Shown here piece by piece: positions 33,698 to 44,774 of a stretch of DNA of 64,000 nucleotides. The position numbers and the translations under genes were made by a program. Numbering within the stretch: the stretch's first letter is position 1; each line of letters begins with the position of its first letter. The stretch comes from Schistocerca nitens (taxonomy: Eukaryota; Arthropoda; Insecta; Orthoptera; Acrididae): contig NC_064616.1 in NCBI RefSeq assembly GCF_023898315.1, positions 543,049,602-543,113,601 of the forward strand, read 5' to 3'. The notes below the pieces were generated by a model. That model searched no databases and was not told the origin of the DNA. It saw only the letters and a list, made by a program, of their open reading frames with translations.

Positions 33698-34925
33698 ATC
33701 TACATGTACATGGTGTCCTAAAAACGTTGCGACAGATTTCGAATGGCTGTAGAGAGTGGTTTGAGGAACAAATTGATGATGGGCACTTGTGTCAGGAAAG
33801 TCATTCTACGACGCTACAGAGCGTCGAAGTTAAAGGTGCCGGCGCCTGCCACTAGACCTGCCTTCGCCAGCAAACGTGACTTTGTACGCAGACGGAGCAT
33901 AGTCGGAATGTCTCGCAATTTTGTTTGCCATTCAGTTATCGCGGGTCATTGTCACTATGACCTGTGGAGAAGATGGAGCTAGCTACTGCGAAGACAGGAC
34001 GTATTTCCTGTGAATCCGATTGTCTTCTGTCTTGGTAGATGACAGTTTCAGACAGTGATATTCATCTGAACTTTATTTCCGCACAGTATACCGAAAAACA
34101 TTTGAGACTTTAGAGGGTTTTCGGAGAAAAATATACTACCGATGGAAACCCGTGTCCAAAACCGTTATTGTTGTATTCTCCAACAGTTTATTGAACGTAA
34201 CGTTTTCTACAATACAATAGCTGGCTGTACAATAGATGTAGAAGTCCGTCGATCTACCCGGAGATGTGGGTCTTCTCGGTCGGCTCGTACTTCGATCGGA
34301 GATGCAGTACAGCGGCTTCGGTGATATCTTCTTGGAGACTCTGCTACAGCGGTTGCCATTAGCAGCGGACGAAACCTGGTCTGCCTTCGACCGGCCGGGC
34401 CTATATAGTGAGCTGGAGCCAATAGAAACCCGCCGTAGGAATCCGTCGCCGGATATGTCGCGGCGACCTCTGCAAGGAAAGATTCCTATTAATCGACTGG
34501 AATCTTCGGCGTGTTTACCTGATGTCTTCGCCAGTTTGGCTGTTGGTTTGTTTCCCTCATAGCGTGGCTGTTATGCGGTGCTGCCTGCCATTTAGGGGAA
34601 CCCGATCCAGACAGTACAGTTAACTACCAGAACAACATAACATTCCATCAGTAGGAGATAAGGCCTTTCTACGCAGCAGCTAGCTATGCCTTGTACACTG
34701 GTCATCGTGACAGTCAAAAACCATTGCGAGATGTTCCGCCTACAGTCCGTCAGCGTACATGGCGTCTGCTGGCGAACGGGAGGCCTAGTAGCGGGTTCCG
34801 GTGCATGTAACTTCGATGCCCTGTAGTGCCGTTGGACGACGTTCCCGGATACGGGTTCCTGTCGTCGATTTGTTCCTCAAAACAGCCTCTGCTAGCCGTC
34901 GAAGTCTGTCGCAATATTTCTTGGA
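33698..34925. mobile_element. Fold-back element with about 280-bp arms, intron 2 of copy 1
   Basis: 33698-33995 and 34645-34925 are reverse complements at roughly 70 percent. Both include a GTTGCGACAGATTTCGA-type start, GAGGAACAAATTGATGATGG, and CTTCGCCAGCAAACGTGAC-type middle parts. The 650-base centre includes a GC-rich segment (34240-34460) of unknown nature. A shorter relative with the same arms sits at the matching place in copy 2 (61427-61812), so the insertion predates the duplication. No coding capacity. Confidence 0.65.
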
Positions 34926-34939
34926 CATCATTACTCTGC

Positions 34940-35955
34940 AAACGACTGTGAAGTGCGTGGCAGATGGTACGTCCCACTGTATCAGTTATTAAGACTTCCT
35001 CTCATTCTATTCACGTATGGGAATCATGATTACTTAAACGATTCTTTACGTTGGGTAATTGGTCTATTCTTGTCTTTACAACGAATATTGGAGATATACG
35101 TAGGAACCTGTAATATGTTTCTAAATTAACTACCTAAAGTTGGTTCTAGAAATTTTATAAATTGTTTTCAGCAGTTCTAAACGGAATAGAAATGAATAGG
35201 AGCTCTTCACAGATGTCTAGAATACATTAGCATAGACTCATTAAGTCATATTCACGATGACCTTTATGATGTGGAACGTGTCAACTGAGCAAGTAGCAAA
35301 CAATTTATTTGATTACATGCTTGTGTTTACAGGTATTTTACGCATAAATTACTAATTATTGACATTTTCTGTCTATGAAACATCATATTTCCATTGGTGT
35401 ACCAACAAGGAGTTTCATAGCTCTACATTTCGCCCCTACCAGCGCCGAAGTTATAGACTGTGCAAATTGGGCAGATCAGTATTGTTCTTCAAGTGTTGTT
35501 GTTATGAATGTCTCTGTAACTCCCAGATTTATGAGGACTCTTGATAAGTTACATAAGTAAATGAAAGTAGAATGAGCTTGTGGGTAATATTCGCAGCTGC
35601 TTAAAGGGATTCCAGCAAAAAGAGAATGTTACCTTCAACAGAATTCTGGAGTATGATATAAGGAGGGTCCGCGTTCGATGTTTATTGACATTTGTGGAGT
35701 CACTTTTCGCACAGAGAGGCCTAACAGCGACATATTTCAACACATCTTGGAAAAGTCTTGAATTAATTAGGCATTCCATAGAAAATAGTACATATTACGT
35801 GCCCACAAACACTTATTGTTTTGTAGGTGACCTTCACTACCCAACAGGAAACTTTAATTTTCAGACACATGTTGTAGCGCAGTCTGAAACACTGCGTTGA
35901 CGAACAACCGCTGTATTCCATTAATAATGAAATCGAAAACTGTGATTATGTTTCT
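34940..35955. other. Intron 2 of copy 1, no recognised feature
   Basis: Several overlapping frames of 60-106 codons occur (for example 35580-35900), but they have no motif, no splice context matching the gene and no counterpart in copy 2. I treat them as chance. Confidence 0.35.
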
Positions 35956-35959
35956 GTAT

Positions 35960-36153
35960 CAGCTGCAGAATATTTCAGAAGGAATAAAAATTTGTGCCAG
36001 ATCAGACCTCGAGCAGGGATTTAAGACACCAGAGATTTCGGCCGCTCGTGCAGGTGTTAGCCGAAGTAGCTAAGGCTGGTGACAAGCGGGGAATACGGGT
36101 TGTAGTCCCAGTCTGGCATCAATTTCCATTTCTTCTGAAATATTCTACAACTG
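35960..36153. mobile_element. Small inverted-repeat element carrying a tRNA-like segment
   Basis: The left end CAGCTGCAGAATATTTCAGA and the right end, reverse-complemented, CAGTTGTAGAATATTTCAGA match over about 40 bases (35960-36000 and 36110-36153). Between them is a tRNA-like stretch with GTTAGCCGAAGTAGCTAAGG and the B-box-like GGGTTGTAGTCCC. The design, terminal inversion around a pol III-like unit, resembles the larger element at 24528. Confidence 0.55.
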
Positions 36154-36159
36154 ATGCGA

Positions 36160-39100
36160 AATGACAATTATAATTTGAGACCTGACTCTTTTAGGATCGT
36201 AATAATATTCCATATTACAGAGGAGAGATTAGCAGCACTTGTAATTTCACTTAATACCTTCTGTATCGTTCCCTTAATTTGTATTTGCTTTCTCTTTTTA
36301 GCTGTTTCCGCTAGTTATTCAAAAGTAATGATCAAAAATTTCTGCTACACAGGAACTGTCTTTCAAGAAAAATTATATCATGTGCCATGGTTTTCTTCCA
36401 TGTATCTTTTAACAATATTCGATACAGATCTGATTTTATTGTTTCGTCATTCAGTATCAGACAGCAGACACATGCTCGAGCATTATAATAAAACATTTCT
36501 CAAAATAATACAGAACTGTTTATAGAGATAATTTCTTTCAGAAACACTATCAGTTCTTCCTATTTTTTCATTTGCAACATACTATGATACCTGTAGTACT
36601 CTGAGGCTTCTATAATGACTTTCCAATATTGCATTTAATTTTCTTTCCACGAAAACTACACTCAGAATTGGATACAGATCTATTAAGAAATATTTCCTAT
36701 TTAAATCTAGCATTGGGTTCATTGCGAACATCACTCCAGATAATATTTTTTACTTTCTTTAAAATATTCACTTGTTTTCTAATAAATTAGCCCGTTTCTC
36801 AATTGCATATGGAGCTATGTTATGTAATGAGATTCACTGCACATCGTTATCTGGTAATCCGCTTACCACTAAAATTCCACGTGTTGTATCAATACATTAT
36901 CTGTAAGGGTATTATTATCTTGAGCATGTCGACCTGGGAAATTTATGACTAATTTGCAAGAGGCTGTAAGCACCACTAGATCACTTTCCGTGTCAGATTC
37001 CCTCGAGAAATCGACTCTTAAGTCACAACAAATCAATAATACCGTCATTCTGGGTGACAAACATCACAATGAGACATCAAAAACTTTTATCGATTTTTCG
37101 CAGTTACGCAGACAAACACAAATACATCATTTCCCAACATTAACTCACAAGAACATATTTCTGTACACTGACCTTTACGTAATTCATTTATTTCCAAATT
37201 TATTATTTATATTTCTGTTTTATGAATGTGACAACTCTTCCTCTACCGATAGTGTATCTACGTAAGTGTACAGCTAATTTATAACTACTTACGTACAAAT
37301 TTTCTGTCCATGTCATTATATAGTTTTGAGACGAATGACAACAGTTTCTTTCCAAGTAATAAGACCATCCATACACCGTAACAAATCATTTTTTCTGTTT
37401 TCTTATCCCCTTGTATTCTGATGATGCAGACTGATTTTACCTTTCACTCTATTTTTATAGTATTAACTAACAGTACCTATCGATTTAATTCAGGTTGTTA
37501 CTGTCTGTATTATCGCTGATGTTGACCTAACCCTGGTGTCTCACATCTTCCTACAGCAACTACTGGAACAGCACTAATATGATAATCGACATCCGTCTAA
37601 AGTAGCATCGTCAGCACCATGTTTACTCACGTAAGAGTAGAGATAATATGGGACTGGTCCGTGTACCACAAAACTTCCACAAAAGCCGTATTTCTGTGCT
37701 CAGCAGCAGCTTCGATTTTGTCTCGGTCCCCTCTATTATGAATTTTCCGCTTTTAACCAGGTTATATCCAGGTTTCCCAACTATCAGTACTTGATAATCT
37801 TTGGAAAAATCCCTACACAATGGTGTAAGCTTTCTGTTACCTGGATGAGATGCAACAAATGTAATGAAATATGAATTGATATTACTATTTTCATAAGTTT
37901 CTTGTGTGTAAAATCCGACCTAATATTAGGAAAGTAGGCGCAAGAACAAAATGTACTCTTCGCACAGTTTTAGCTTATTTGAAATGCCAATAACACTTAC
38001 ACTTACGTAATTACACTCATATAATATTTATAACAACAACAAACTCTTAAAACTAGTTCCTAATATCTTATTTATTTAATTACTTACGACAGTGGAATTC
38101 ACTACGAACTCACGGGCTCAATATTGCCTCTGCTTTGGCGGCCTTCTTTTGGTAACATATCGGTCAGGTAGATGTATTCAGACCGGGAAGTGGGAACTGG
38201 AATGTAGATCATCGTCCACTTTCCACTAAGTAGTGACTGCAATGACTGGAAAGCAGTTAGATGTACGGGGTGGCTGTAACGAAGCTTTCACTACTTGTGA
38301 TGTTCCCTGGGACAAACAAGAGATCGTAGGAGATTGAAACTTCGAGAAACATTTGTCAGGACACGCAGAAGAGAAATAAGGAATAAACCATTGAGAACAA
38401 CACATTTTAATTTTCACATTATGTGATAACATTTGTAAATGGCTTACCATGAAAACGTTTCAGGTTGCAAACGGTTCTCAGTGTTATGACAATCTGCATC
38501 CACGACAGCACAGAACAGCACTACAGATACCATTTCATAACTTTTCGCAGCACTTTTAGAACGGTGGAACATATGATGTGAAACTCTCAGAACAACGCTC
38601 GTGCACTGCTTGTATATCGCACATTGCGCACTGCATTCTTAGTCATGGCTACAGGAACGCCTTCGACAGTTTGTTGCGCAATTGGCCATCGACCTCTCCC
38701 AAGAACAATTCTGAAAAGGCCACATAGTTCCCACTTCTAAATCATGTTCTTCAACCCCGGTGCGGAGAGCGGACTCCCCGGTTTTCCTTCAATAGTTCGA
38801 CACTTGTGAAGAGCAGCAGCACTGTTACTGTTGTTTTGATAAAACAGCCTTACAAGCAAAGCCCAGGTCAGCTTGTCCACACCCATGTTCACTGTCTGCA
38901 ACTGTAACACACACTGATGCTTGTGTTTCAAACTTACACCGCCGCATCGGTAAAGACGCCAGAGGGCAACACGTGACACTAACACTACTAACAACACAAA
39001 TGCTGCAGAGCACAGTCTGAACATAATTCCTATAAAGTTTGGTATCCACACAGTATATGGTTTTCTGTTCACACTGACCCAAGTAGTGGAAGTTTAATCA

Positions 39101-39185
39101 TAACTCTATCTATCTGTATACTATAAATATGATGCCTACTCACTGTCACATTGATGGCAAATATTAATATAATTATCTGCTTATC
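36160..39185. other. Intron 2 of copy 1, no recognised feature
   Basis: AT-rich with a 123-codon hydrophobic frame at 36154-36525 and a Ser/Thr-rich frame at 36945-37265. Neither has splice signals in the phase required by exon 2. Around 38250-38750 the sequence looks like a degraded repeat (GTACGGGGTGGCTGTAACGA resembles a mariner tip), but I could not pair it. Confidence 0.35.
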
Positions 39186-39191
39186 ATGCAG

Positions 39192-39420
39192 AAATGTACC
39201 CACATCAGATGAAACCACTGCAAGAAACACACTGGAAGCGAAGTACAGTGAACCTGTCGATGGTTCAGATGTTTTGCAGAAGAGTGACTGTGCCCTGCCA
39301 CCACCAGGATGCAAGTCAACTGGTTCTACATCTGAAGAGGTCGAGTTTCTCCAGATTACTACTCAGAAACCATCGAAGATTACCTCTCCGTCTGTTGAAA
39401 CTGATGGTACAACTTATTAG
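39192..39420 (+). CDS. Secreted-protein gene, copy 1, terminal exon 3
   Basis: After the acceptor CTTATCATGCAG (ends 39191) the exon opens with one base that completes a phase-2 codon, exactly the phase left by exon 2. It codes 75 further residues to TAG 39418-39420. The sequence is NVPTSDETTARNTLEAKYSE, then a two-cysteine motif SDCALPPPGCKSTG, then a Ser/Thr/Glu-rich tail ending VETDGTTY. With exons 1 and 2 this totals 121 residues. It has no membrane segment after the signal. The two Cys could form one disulphide, and many Ser/Thr could be O-glycosylated. AATAAA follows at 39553. Other exons between 33.3 and 39.2 kb cannot be excluded, and no transcript evidence is available. Confidence 0.58.
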
Positions 39421-39552
39421 CATGTACATACATACATAGTAATTGGTTCCTTTTTCCTAGGAACTGCTTTTGTATATGTTGCGGCCATATCAATAATGTA
39501 CTTGATTTTTATTTAAAGGATAAGTGTTATGGTGCAGATATTGATAATGAAC

Positions 39553-39558
39553 AATAAA
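39553..39558 (+). terminator. Polyadenylation signal of gene copy 1
   Basis: AATAAA lies 133 bases after the stop codon of exon 3, a normal distance for an insect 3' UTR, and is followed by TCCCAGCAGTCTCTC. It is the first canonical hexamer after the stop. Confidence 0.5.
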
Positions 39559-39574
39559 TCCCAGCAGTCTCTCA

Positions 39575-40025
39575 ACATTTGCGTGAAATATATCGTACTG
39601 AGTACGTATAAACACACACCACATTCTACTTTGGATTTATGGACAGAATGTACACAGTTGGGAAAATGAGATTGGCAGTTATCGACACGAATAAATATTA
39701 ATCCATTAAATATACTGATGATTAATTCCAGTTGACGATTCTGCAGTCAGTTTGGTGGCTCTAGAACTTCATAACAATTGTAGCAAGCCACTGTTACTTA
39801 GGTTTCACACATTTGCTCTGTTTTTATAAGCACAAATACAATCATAATGTACGTATTTGATGACTTTAAATAAAAACTGTATGGTGAAAGAGAGAGAAAA
39901 TGTGTTTTACTTTGTACCTTATTAATCTCAGTTTGCTCAAAAAGTATCATTTCTCCCTCGGTGTTTTCCTTGATAATAACACATCCCCTTTATCAATCAT
40001 GTTTTCGTTTTGCATATTTTATTCA
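39575..40025. other. No recognised feature
   Basis: AT-rich sequence downstream of gene copy 1, with no frame or repeat end noticed. Confidence 0.4.
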
Positions 40026-40029
40026 GTTG

Positions 40030-40308
40030 AAAGATTTCTTGATGCCTTCAGCTCCCATTCTGTTTATATCGTGTACGATTGTACAGTTTAGGCCTTGAGC
40101 CATTTTAAACTATTTTATGGATGATTTTTAGTAATAAATTATGTCATGGGTGTCGTTGCTCCTGGAACCACAGGAGAAACCACATACATGACCTAATTTA
40201 CTACTAAAAAAATCAGCTATAAAATTCCTGACAATGGCCTCAGGCCGAAATTGTGTAATAGTACATGAAATAAAGAGAATGGCAACTGAAGGCATCAAGA
40301 AATTTTTC
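40030..40308. repeat. Hairpin-forming inverted repeat, arms about 120 bases
   Basis: 40030-40148 and 40182-40308 are reverse complements at high identity. Both carry AAATTTCTTGATGCCTTCAG-type starts, a GGCC(T)TGAGGCCATT-type centre and a TTTTTAGTA(G)TAAATTA stretch. Only 33 bases separate them, with CTCCTGGAACCACAGGAG at the tip. The GGCCTCAGGCCGAAATTGTG motif recalls the 3' region of Penelope-like elements, so this may be two such tails joined head to head. Confidence 0.7.
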
Positions 40309-40311
40309 AAA

Positions 40312-41155
40312 AACTTCATTGCAACTGCGGATCCTATCGCACTGAAAATGATTTTACTTTCTTTGCACTGGACACATGTATGAATGTAAAATATTTAGGA
40401 ACATATCAAACATTAACAAAATATAATGATAAATTAAATAGTAAATTATGAAATGGAAATTTTAGTTAAATAATTATTGATAATAAACAACACCACGAAA
40501 ATATTCTTCTTTATACGAACCTTAATAATTAGCAGGAAAACGTAGGATTTCAGCCTTTGTCGATCAGTGTGAACCGTTCAATCATATACCTCCACTATTT
40601 ATTAGCATTTATCTTCAAACCTTAGTTACTGATGAGCAACGACAGGAATACTGCCAGTTTTACGATAGTAGAAATAGAGATAGCTAGAAGGCAATCATAA
40701 TGTACAGGGATAGTAGTGGCGGAATACGGGAGTGTATGACAAAAGCTATTGCTGGTGTTACCTGTAGAACATTCTGTAGTGTTCTGTTCATAAAACGTGG
40801 TACTCAGACAACTGTGTCACAGTGAATGCATTCATTAGAGTTCTTTGGAATTATCTTGTCTCAAAACACGGTGAAAACCCTGTGTATAATACAAGGACCA
40901 AAAGTAGGCTCTGTAATGACTTCTAAGTATGACATTAGCACGAAAAGAAGTCAGATACGCCTGTATATAACATGTACATACTGTGAGATTATAGTTTTAT
41001 TGAATCATTTGTCACGGTCGTCGGCGATCCAATAGGGCTCCGGAGTTTGCACCCTCAGTTTTGAGTCTACAGTCATTAATTGAACTGAGCTTTATGGCAA
41101 ACAGCGTTGGCAGCAATCATTTTTCAGCACTAACACGCCACACTAGCGAGTGTCC
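40312..41155. other. No recognised feature
   Basis: AT-rich DNA with one unassigned 69-codon frame (40826-41035). Probably includes the non-coding left flank of the next Tc1 relic from about 41040. Confidence 0.35.
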
Positions 41156-41159
41156 CACA

Positions 41160-42255
41160 GCTTCAGCCACTTAAACGTGGTCGCTTTGTGGGACTGCAGC
41201 AATCCGGATAGATGTATCGACCGACTGTTTCACATGTCTGTCACAGTCTATCAGTGGTGTGTTGCTACTTTCAACAGTGGGCTCTGAAATATTCCCATAC
41301 CTGTAGACCATATTCTGGATGTCTGTGTTTCACAGACGCACTTTTAGATCCGTGTGTTGTGCGAGCGAGAGCTTCAGTGGCCATCCCAACATTTTCCAGG
41401 TACGACATCTGGGCACATGTCGCACCTGCTGTGTCACCAGGGACCATTAGGGACCGTCTGCTAGCAGCGGGACCAAGAACATACATGAATAATAGACAGG
41501 CTACCACAGACACCACAACACCGCCGATAATGAGTACTCTGGTGTCATGAGAGTGTTGACGAGAGTAGGATCTGTACGTATGCGTGCAATGGACGTCCAC
41601 GTGTAGGGAGTAGATCTGTTAAGCTGCTTATTCCAGAGTGCATTCGTCGATGACACATGGGTCCCACCCCAGGATTTATGGTGTGATGTGCGGCGGAGGA
41701 TCATTTACAGTTCATATTCACATCTGTTGTTTCTATGGGATAAAGTAACCAGTACTCGCTATACAACACAGGTTTTCATCCCCGTGCTACTACCATTTCT
41801 TCGACAGGAAGGTAATGTGCTTTTTCTGTAGGATAACGCATATCCAAATACGGCTGTTGAGACTTACATACTCTTCGTCGTGCACGACAACTACCATGGT
41901 AAACCAGATCAGCAGATAACTCTCCAATTGAAGATAAGTGGACATAATTATGCGGGAACTTACTCGTTCTCCATCGACGGCAAGAACCACCGCCGAAATA
42001 CAATAAAAGGCGCAATATGTTTCTGGACAATTTATCGCTGGATGCTATTCTGAAACTTTATGATCGTTAGTATACGACAATACACGCTTGCGTTTTTGAT
42101 AGAAGAGGTTACGCTGAGACTGTTTTGGAACGCTTTACTGTGTTATGTTAGTTTCGTTTTGTCTTAATTTGCTATCATATATTCCAACAATGATGACCTA
42201 CCTGACACTTCACTTGAAAAATAAAGTGACTTAATCCATATTTTCCTCTAGTGTA
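41160..42255 (+). pseudogene. Tc1-like transposase relic
   Basis: Stop-ridden frames keep the family order. The N-terminal HTH is CGRFVGLQQSG then SLSVVCCYFQQWALKYSHTC, followed by RYDIWAHVAPAVSPGTIRDR. The catalytic core (41780-41900) has VLLPFLRQEGNVLFL-stop-DNAYPNTAV (second Asp kept). Then come ELTRSPST-type residues in shifted frames, a WTIYRWMLF remnant and a non-coding tail ending CTCTAGTGTATA near 42255. The first Asp motif and the Glu motif are unrecognisable. It is inactive and among the more decayed Tc1 copies. Confidence 0.7.
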
Positions 42256-42259
42256 TAAT

Positions 42260-44553
42260 AGCGTTTCAGGGTGAATAAAGAATTTTCTGTTACTAAGTTC
42301 CTTCTACACCACTGTAGAGTATCTTTACGAATATTCTTTAAATTAATGTGTTAGGTTAAGAAACAGCCGCAAATTTTCGAAGCCGGTGTTATAGATAATG
42401 GTGAAAGAGAAAAAGTTCCCCATTTGTTACCACTTGATCAAACACAGCCTGGGAGCCGCTAAGATTGGCTTCTTGTCTTTGTAGCATTCCACCAGCCTGC
42501 TGAAGGAGCTGTCTCTATCACCATAGTAAATGAGTTTTGTTTGATTACCCAAGTTCCTTAGGCATTGGCGATAAAATGTCTCATTTCTGTTACTCCTATA
42601 CAAACAATATCTCACTCACCGTATGTGCAAGAGCAGTACGGAACAAACATTAAATGATAAGTTAAGCACGAGTTAATTTGGTAAGAAAGACCTTAAGTCA
42701 CGCATAAAGCTTCATATCTCATACTATGTGCAACTATATTACTCGGTTACTCTCGCTGTCAGAGCCATGTCTTGGGGAATGTAATTTCACACCCATTTAG
42801 CACATATGACGATACTTAGAGGAGTACAGAGCATAGGAAAGGTGAATCAAGGAAGAACCAATTAATCAATTGAACATTAACTACGTAGGAACAACCTCTA
42901 TAAATCCGAGATATCCAATACGTCACGAACAACCACGAGTTCAGTAAGTAAGTATGTAGCTAATTACATGATCAGCAAGGACTGTGAAATTTGGTGCTTT
43001 GAATGTTAATGAAAGAAATCGTGCCGGATATGTTTACCGTGCATATAGGGATTAGTAGTACTGAATGTAATTATTATTACGTAATTAAAGAGAGATGCTA
43101 CGAAAAGTCAGTGGAAGGACAGTCACTCCGCAAAGAACAGCACTTTCATTCCAATAAAATCGACGTACTGAGAATTATACGCATGCAACAGTGTTTGTTA
43201 GACTTAATGAGTTGCACGGCCTCTAATAGAAACGACCTTTTTCTGTAAAGCCCAAGAACGATATCACATGGTGGACAGTGCCTCACACAGGATGGGCTCA
43301 AACTACAGGGCATTTCGCACACAAACTGGAAACCAACAGGACTTTCTTGAATATAAAGAAGAAAGATTGCCGAAAGTGATCAGATAAAAAAATAGTAGTG
43401 GATTTTGGGACTGAAAAGGGATAGTACAGTAAACCATTTAGGTTCGGTGCAGACAGGTGGAGCGCAATCACAGTGATACAGAAAAGCGAAGAGACTCTAT
43501 ATTTGTAGAACTCTGTGAGACGCACCCACATGCATTGCTCATACTGCGGCATCAAGCAGTCAGACCTGCAAGATGAGTGATCTGCCAAGCTAGTGGATTC
43601 ATTCTTATTTATCTAGTAACATGAGCTCTAGTACTCACAACTAAGTTACAAACTATTCTCCTGTTTGAATATTACGCAACGGAAACGGATAACGCACATC
43701 TGACTATTAGTAACTTACACAACTCTGACTGTTCACTACGCACTGGCAATACCACATTTTCTTTCTTACCCAACGGCTTTGACCAACACGTGGCCATCGC
43801 ACTGAATATGAATGGCGCACACATTACAAATTCTGGATATCATGACAACATACTATTCGAAGGAAGAGGCCACCAATCCTTTTCTTTTCACTATCTTTTT
43901 TATTCCGATAAATTCTATAAACTAAACACACCATTACATTTTCTACAACAATTACACATGAGAAACTCCGCCCAGTGGGCATGGCTTTACATTGGGGATT
44001 CTCTGTCTTATGGTCTTGTAATTATCTAACACTACAGTGCACTTTCTGGATAGCATGGTGGATCTTTTGCTATATCTCACACATCGACTCTCACACCCAT
44101 CATCACGAAAATTTCCTCCAGACCGAGCGGTACAAAAAGGAACATGCATAACCCACTGCCTCTGAACCTATCTTACTACTCTCCCATGCAAACCACACAT
44201 ACTTAAATTTCATGAAATACACCACACCGGCAACATGGAATACAACACGAGGAATATTCACAACGTTATAGTCACATCACTTTCAGCTTTCGCACTTCAA
44301 TTAGTATCCATCCCAGTTTCGCACGACACTGCCCCTCTTCGTAACTTTTCTTTCCTACTATGAACTCTGGAGGATATATGCACGTCTTCCTGTGCAATGA
44401 AAGCTTAGTGGCGTTGCTGGATAGACGGCTGACTCACCTTGCTTCACTCTCAGAGTATTATAGTTTGAATCAAGCGCCACACGGAAACATAACACGCAAA
44501 GTAGTATTAAGAACATTTTCGTCACACACCCGAGTCCTCAACTGATACCATAG
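42260..44553. other. No recognised feature
   Basis: AT-rich sequence. The short frames (43003-43248, 43298-43588, 43790-44029) have no motif and overlap each other on opposite strands. Confidence 0.35.
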
Positions 44554-44565
44554 ACGAGTACTTCT

Positions 44566-44760
44566 GCCGGCCGGTGTGGCCGTGCGGTTCTAGGCACTTC
44601 AGTCTGGAACGGCGTGACCGCTACGGTCCCAGGTTCGAATCCTGCCTCGGGCATGGATGTGTGTGATGTCCTTAGGTTAGTTAGGTTTAAGTAGTTCTTA
44701 GTTCTAGGGGACTGATGACCTCAGATTTTAAGTCCAATAGTGCTCAGAGCCATTTGAACC
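44566..44760 (+). mobile_element. tRNA-headed SINE with 12-bp target duplication
   Basis: Body GCCGGCCGGTGTGGCCGTGC, then B-box GGTTCGAATCC and the shared tail ending CATTTGAACC. ACGAGTACTTCT flanks it exactly (44554-44565 and 44761-44772). Head bases differ from the 9646 copy, showing subfamily variation. Confidence 0.95.
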
Positions 44761-44774
44761 ACGAGTACTTCTCT

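Larger units (their letters stand above)
19860..34925 (+). other. Duplicated block, copy 1
   Basis: Long stretches here reappear in order at 54410-61812. Examples are 19985-20240 with 54520-54780, 20380-20830 with 55180-55615, 21360-21640 with 55985-56275, 21840-22140 with 56340-56650, 22170-23560 with 57050-58620, 30000-30660 with 59400-59960, and 32670-33730 with 59960-61450. Copy 1 is about twice as long because of extra sequence at 24-29.9 kb and 30.7-32.6 kb. Divergence looks like one quarter to one third of sites, so the duplication is old. Confidence 0.88.

Noticed and set aside
36154-36525. 123-codon hydrophobic frame
   Set aside because: AT-rich, no signal of conservation, no splice context in the needed phase, and absent from the other gene copy. 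Probably chance.
36945-37265. Ser/Thr-rich frame as a possible extra exon of gene copy 1
   Set aside because: A usable acceptor before it (TTGCAAG) leaves the wrong phase for exon 2, and in the required phase a stop follows at once.
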